From the IMG/VR virus record IMGVR_UViG_3300011994_000005, positions 4,225-28,641 of that record: DNA of 24,417 nt; one strand, given 5' to 3'. Below, piece after piece: positions 21,407 to 24,417 of this stretch. This stretch comes from a virus. A model generated the notes under the pieces. It searched no databases. It was given only the letters and a program-made list of their open reading frames with translations, and was not told the DNA's origin. Made by a program: the position numbers and the translations under genes. Each line of letters starts with the position of its first letter. Within the stretch, counting starts at the first letter, position 1.

Positions 21407-22624
21407 TTAAATGTTTTCATTGTCTAACCACTCAATTAATATATCGCGCATTCTTTTAGAGGGGATGTAGATATTGATTTCTTTACCTTCTCTGATAGCT
21501 GATCTCCATACCCACTGAAGTAATTCTGATAGGGCATATAATTCTTCATCTACTATTACACCATGTTTCTGAAAGTAGTTTATGTAATCTGGACTCATGA
21601 ATCTATTGCAACAGTAAGCTAAATTAAAGCAATCCTTGTACTCATTAGTGGCTCTAGTATTACATGCAATAAATCTTTTAGAGAAACCAGCACCAGATAA
21701 AGCATGTTGAGAACTTATAAATGTAGTCCAGATAATTGTTTTTGCTTTAGCATTTACTATATTTCTCAGGTAGTTAGATACATTGCTTTTTAATTTAGTT
21801 TTCATATCAGGATATTTCTTAAACCAATTCAGCGATAAAGCATATTCTTTTTCACCAACTAAATTTAAGTTCCCTTCATAGATATTAACTAATTCCCTAA
21901 GTATGCTTTTATCATATGGCTTCTTAATTTCAAATGGAATTAACTTTCTATCCTCAATTGTATATTTATCATATTCTACATTGTGCATGTCAAAATAGCA
22001 TTTCATTAATGACCCTTCAAATAGATAAGTGAATATGTAAACTTCATTAAAAGCGTTAAATGATTCAGTATTAAAGTTCCATGCAAGAAATTGTACCTTA
22101 GTTGTTTTCTTTACTTGAATTACTGATCCATTTTTGCATAGGTTTCTAAAATCATTAAATTTACCATTGTATTCTTCATCTACCCATGTTACAAATCCTT
22201 TATCATTGACTTCAATTAAATTATTATTCAAAAGCATTTCATAATCTTGAATACTAATGTCAAACATATCCACAACATCTAAAGACTCATCCAACATTAA
22301 TGTATATGCACCTGAATTAATAAGGTCAATTGTTTCAGTTGTAGATAATTTGAACAAAGAATGTGTAGTTGCTATGTTTGAGTTTTTAATTAGAAGTTCA
22401 TGTAAACCTTCAAGTTTTCCTTCCCCAAGATGTAATGGCTCTCTAAAACCATGTTCTGTATAGAAATGAGTTCTGTCTTTGTTATCACCAATGAGTCTTT
22501 TAATTTCATCAAGGTATGGAGTTATGTATATATACTTTTGATCTTCTGTCTTATCCATTATATCAAAACAGTATGTGGATTTTCCTCCACCCATGATTAA
22601 ATCTACAACATGAATCTGCGTCAT
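21407..22624 (-). CDS. SF2-type helicase-like ATPase
   Basis: A 405-aa protein. Walker A is LIMGGGKST at ~9-17. Motif Ia is like YIYITPYLDEIKRL, then NIATTHSLFKL (motif Ib/Ic region) and TLMLDESLDVVD, a DExx motif II at 112-115. In the C-terminal part, TIIWTTFISS, RFIACNTRATNEY and LLQWVWRSAIREG resemble motifs IV-VI with the arginine finger. The helicase core is short, and no extra DNA-binding domain is visible. The likely role is unwinding DNA or RNA in replication or transcription. The ATG has a perfect AAAGGAG 7 nt upstream. It is the first gene after the right-end promoter and leader. Confidence 0.8.
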   Translation of the reverse strand: MTQIHVVDLIMGGGKSTYCFDIMDKTEDQKYIYITPYLDEIKRLIGDNKDRTHFYTEHGFREPLHLGEGKLEGLHELLIKNSNIATTHSLFKLSTTETIDLINSGAYTLMLDESLDVVDMFDISIQDYEMLLNNNLIEVNDKGFVTWVDEEYNGKFNDFRNLCKNGSVIQVKKTTKVQFLAWNFNTESFNAFNEVYIFTYLFEGSLMKCYFDMHNVEYDKYTIEDRKLIPFEIKKPYDKSILRELVNIYEGNLNLVGEKEYALSLNWFKKYPDMKTKLKSNVSNYLRNIVNAKAKTIIWTTFISSQHALSGAGFSKRFIACNTRATNEYKDCFNLAYCCNRFMSPDYINYFQKHGVIVDEELYALSELLQWVWRSAIREGKEINIYIPSKRMRDILIEWLDNENI

Positions 22625-22657
22625 TAAATATCTCCTTTATTTATTATTATTTACCTG

Positions 22658-22681
22658 ATTTAACAATTTTAAATGTTAAAT
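22658..22681. repeat. 8-bp inverted repeat ahead of the helicase gene
   Basis: ATTTAACA (22658-22665) and TGTTAAAT (22674-22681) are exact inverted copies around an AT-only loop, 34 nt upstream of the helicase start. It could be an operator or a leader hairpin; AT-only sequence makes chance occurrence possible. Confidence 0.4.
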
Positions 22682-22772
22682 GAAAATCGAGGGTGCATGA
22701 GAGCAGGGATTCAAGGGTATTCCAGTAAAGGAAAGACTTACTACCCTATAAGATAATTTTATATATAATTGT

Positions 22773-22908
22773 AAAAAGAACGACGAGGAGTTCGGCACCT
22801 TTTGTTCCAAAAGATACCTCAAATTTCTTCGCAAGCTCGAAATTAAATTATTCTTTTTATTTTTTAATCCATAATTAATTCCTCCAATTAAATTTAGAAA
22901 TAACCCTA
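22773..22908 (-). ncRNA. Structured leader or small RNA ahead of the helicase gene
   Basis: Downstream of the promoter the minus-strand RNA has a perfect GGAGG, 8 nt, then a two-codon frame ATG GAT TAA (22872-22864). Next comes an 11-bp hairpin, GGTATCTTTTG / CAAAAGGTGCC with a GAA loop (22818-22794), and a weaker GAAC/GTTC stem with UUUUU (22793-22773) that could terminate. The result could be a leader with an attenuator or a stand-alone small RNA of about 130 nt. The boundaries are estimates. Confidence 0.45.
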
Positions 22909-22914
22909 TAAAGA

Positions 22915-22943
22915 ATTATACCATATCTAAAGTTTAAAGTCAA
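22915..22943 (-). promoter_or_regulatory. Strong sigma-A promoter driving the leftward genes
   Basis: On the minus strand, TTGACT (22943-22938), a 17-nt spacer and a consensus TATAAT (22920-22915). This is five of six and six of six consensus bases with ideal spacing, the best promoter in the window. The predicted start is near 22908. Confidence 0.75.
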
Positions 22944-22989
22944 ATATAATTATATATTATTTGTTAAATATTTATTCTCTATTTTTAGA

Positions 22990-23550
22990 GGTTAGTATAG
23001 GTATGAAAAATTGATTCGATGTTTGATGTAAAAGTAGGCCCCTTATAGTAGAAGGTATAATAATTATTGGGTTGATATTAGTTGTAAGTAGCATGAGGTA
23101 ATGGTTTGAGGATTGTTTTATTATAGTTTGTTTATGATCTGGAAGGATAGGATTTATGTTTTATTGTTTGAAGATATTGTTTCGATAGAAATGTAATTGT
23201 TATGTTTAGTTGAGAGAATGCCAATAGATATTTTAATAATCTATATGGGCTGTAAGCATTATAAGATGTGAGTTTGAGGGATGTTTGTTATTGTGGTGTT
23301 AATAGTTTATGGTTGACTATTTGTATGTTAGAGAGAATGTTTATTATGATTTATGATAATTGTATTGGGCTGGAGTTGTTGCTGTGAGGGAGTTTTATCG
23401 AAGAGTAAGCGATAGGGAAATGTTAGGATGAGAGGGATTTGGGATTATTTATTTTATATTATTGTTGATTTGCTATTGACATTTTAATTTTTAGTGTGAA
23501 TTGTTGTTCGGTATTCGATTTGTAATTGGGTGTGGAAATAGATGTACTCT
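22990..23550. other. C-depleted noncoding arm (plus strand rich in G and T)
   Basis: All six frames are broken by frequent stops, and no ribosome binding site plus frame is seen. A hand count over 23101-23460 gives about 12 C against 96 G on the plus strand. The coding part of the window shows the opposite sign, more C than G. Words such as GAGAGAATG (23211 and 23331) and GGGCTG recur, but there is no strict tandem repeat. Confidence 0.7.
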
Positions 23551-23950
23551 GGCCCGAATTGTCTGACAACTTAGACTTTTTGATGTAAACCCACGCCCCC
23601 TTATGCACTTCTAACTATTAGAATAATTTTTCTAACTGAGAATGAACTTGTATATTCCTTGCTAGTATCTATCATAAACCCTACAACCCGCCTATAGGTT
23701 GATTCTTACAATACACAAACAGTTACAAAGGTACTTTGTGTAACACTCAGATTATAATTAGGGTTATAATCATACCTAAAACTGATTTAAAGCCATTAGA
23801 AGGGCTATTCTGTTAGCCTTATCTTATTTCTCAAATCCTGGCTAATTCTATCTTAAATTTTCATAATGTGATCATGATATAAAAATTTTTTGATTGTGCT
23901 GTAATGGCCTTCGCGACCTCGTTTTGCATAACATGCGATTTTAATACGAA
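23551..23950. other. Balanced core with several inverted repeats between the skewed arms
   Basis: No gene. It holds GATTATAA/TTATAATC (23750-23757 / 23764-23771, 6-nt loop), TACACAAA/TTTGTGTA (23712-23719 / 23735-23742) with an alternative inner ACAAAG/CTTTGT stem, AGGGCTA/TAGCCTT (23801-23807 / 23814-23820) followed on the plus strand by a T-rich run, and an inverted copy of the 14-nt word from 17089. It could be a replication, termination or packaging site; there is no direct evidence for which. Confidence 0.5.
23676..23689 (-). repeat. Inverted copy of a 14-nt word found at 17089-17102
   Basis: The minus strand reads GGGTTGTAGGGTTT, identical to the plus strand at 17089-17102. Both copies are in noncoding DNA and both are closely preceded by GCGGG. 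In such AT-rich DNA a chance 14-nt match with seven G is unlikely. Confidence 0.5.
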
Positions 23951-23959
23951 CTAATCTAT

Positions 23960-24417
23960 ATGATGAAAGTCTAATATACTAATATTATAATAAACGTATA
24001 TACTAATATAAACATATACTAATATTGTAATACTCTAATATACACATAATCATTAAGGCCTCATTCATTATACCATAGTAATATTACTTCACATACTAAA
24101 CTATATACTATATAAATAACTTACTATATCCACTACTATACTTTACTACATAAACTATACACAATATAAACTAATATAGTGATACTCATAACCACATTAT
24201 ATAACTATACTAATCACATATACTATACATTCATACTACACTAACACATACTACTTATACTACACTAACATACAATATATTAACACATACTAAACAACTA
24301 TGCTATAACCTTCTTATACTACTATACATTACTAAGATATAACTATATCATACCATACTTAAACACTAAGATATAAACTATCTATATACATACACTTAAC
24401 TATACATTAATCTATAC
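23960..24417. other. G-depleted low-complexity arm running to the window edge
   Basis: The plus strand is almost only A, T and C: by hand count 6 G against 76 C in 24061-24417. There is no gene on either strand. It contains three copies of ATATACTAATAT (23974, 23998, 24014) and two of TACTACACTAACA (24234, 24258; 24 nt apart). The stretch is cut by the window end, so its full length is unknown. Confidence 0.7.

Noticed and set aside
22680-22880. A roughly 65-codon open frame on the minus strand through the leader region
   Set aside because: No usable start codon near the GGAGG in that frame, odd composition, and it overlaps strong hairpins; it is better explained as structured RNA.
23960-24417. 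Possible CRISPR array or tandem repeat in the low-complexity right end
   Set aside because: The repeats are only 12-13 nt, irregularly spaced and imperfect; there are no uniform spacers and no cas genes.

Overview
The window is part of a double-stranded DNA tailed-phage (or prophage) genome, very AT-rich, with Gram-positive (Firmicutes) signals: strong AGGAGG-type ribosome binding sites, frequent TTG starts and sigma-A type promoters. Every gene I can support lies on the minus strand, so transcription runs from right to left. Gene content and order (single-chain RNA polymerase, HU, phosphoesterase, terminase, portal, protease, capsid) recall, from memory, the yon region of Bacillus phage SPbeta. 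I could not run a search, so that relationship is an inference.

Right part (about 19.8-24.4 kb). Positions 22625-24417 hold no gene. They contain a good sigma-A promoter, a hairpin-rich leader, and then an unusual stretch: a C-depleted plus-strand arm (about 22.99-23.55 kb), a core rich in inverted repeats (about 23.55-23.95 kb) and a G-depleted arm (about 23.96 kb to the window end). Leftward from the promoter come an SF2-helicase-like ATPase, two proteins of unknown function and three overlapping or abutting micro-genes (two zinc-ribbon-like, one membrane).

Middle (11.4-19.8 kb). A 900-residue protein carries both signature motifs of the QDE-1/YonO class of single-subunit RNA polymerases. 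It is followed by a 76-aa protein, a PIN-PhoH fusion, an HU-like protein, a 52-aa Cys-containing protein, a possible RNA attenuator, an HNH endonuclease, tRNA-Asn and tRNA-Thr genes, a 43-aa zinc ribbon, a calcineurin-like phosphoesterase, a ClpP-like protease and a very Cys-rich acidic protein.

Left part (1-11.4 kb). This is the packaging and head module in normal order: putative small terminase, large terminase, portal, 62-aa protein, prohead protease fused to scaffold (with a probable internal scaffold start), small head protein, major capsid protein, a conserved-looking 181-aa protein, head-tail adaptor, 104-aa protein, stopper-like protein with Ig-like C-terminus, a 158-aa putative tail terminator, a 246-aa protein, and the first codons of a probable tail protein.

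The phage probably uses host sigma-A promoters at the right end to make its own polymerase, which could then transcribe the leftward block. Main oddities: two genes whose only well-placed start codon is ATT; a protease N-terminus that continues in another frame behind the real ribosome binding site; a polymerase catalytic loop with Ser for Gly; perfect hairpins without U-tracts behind the capsid and HU genes; and the skewed noncoding right end.
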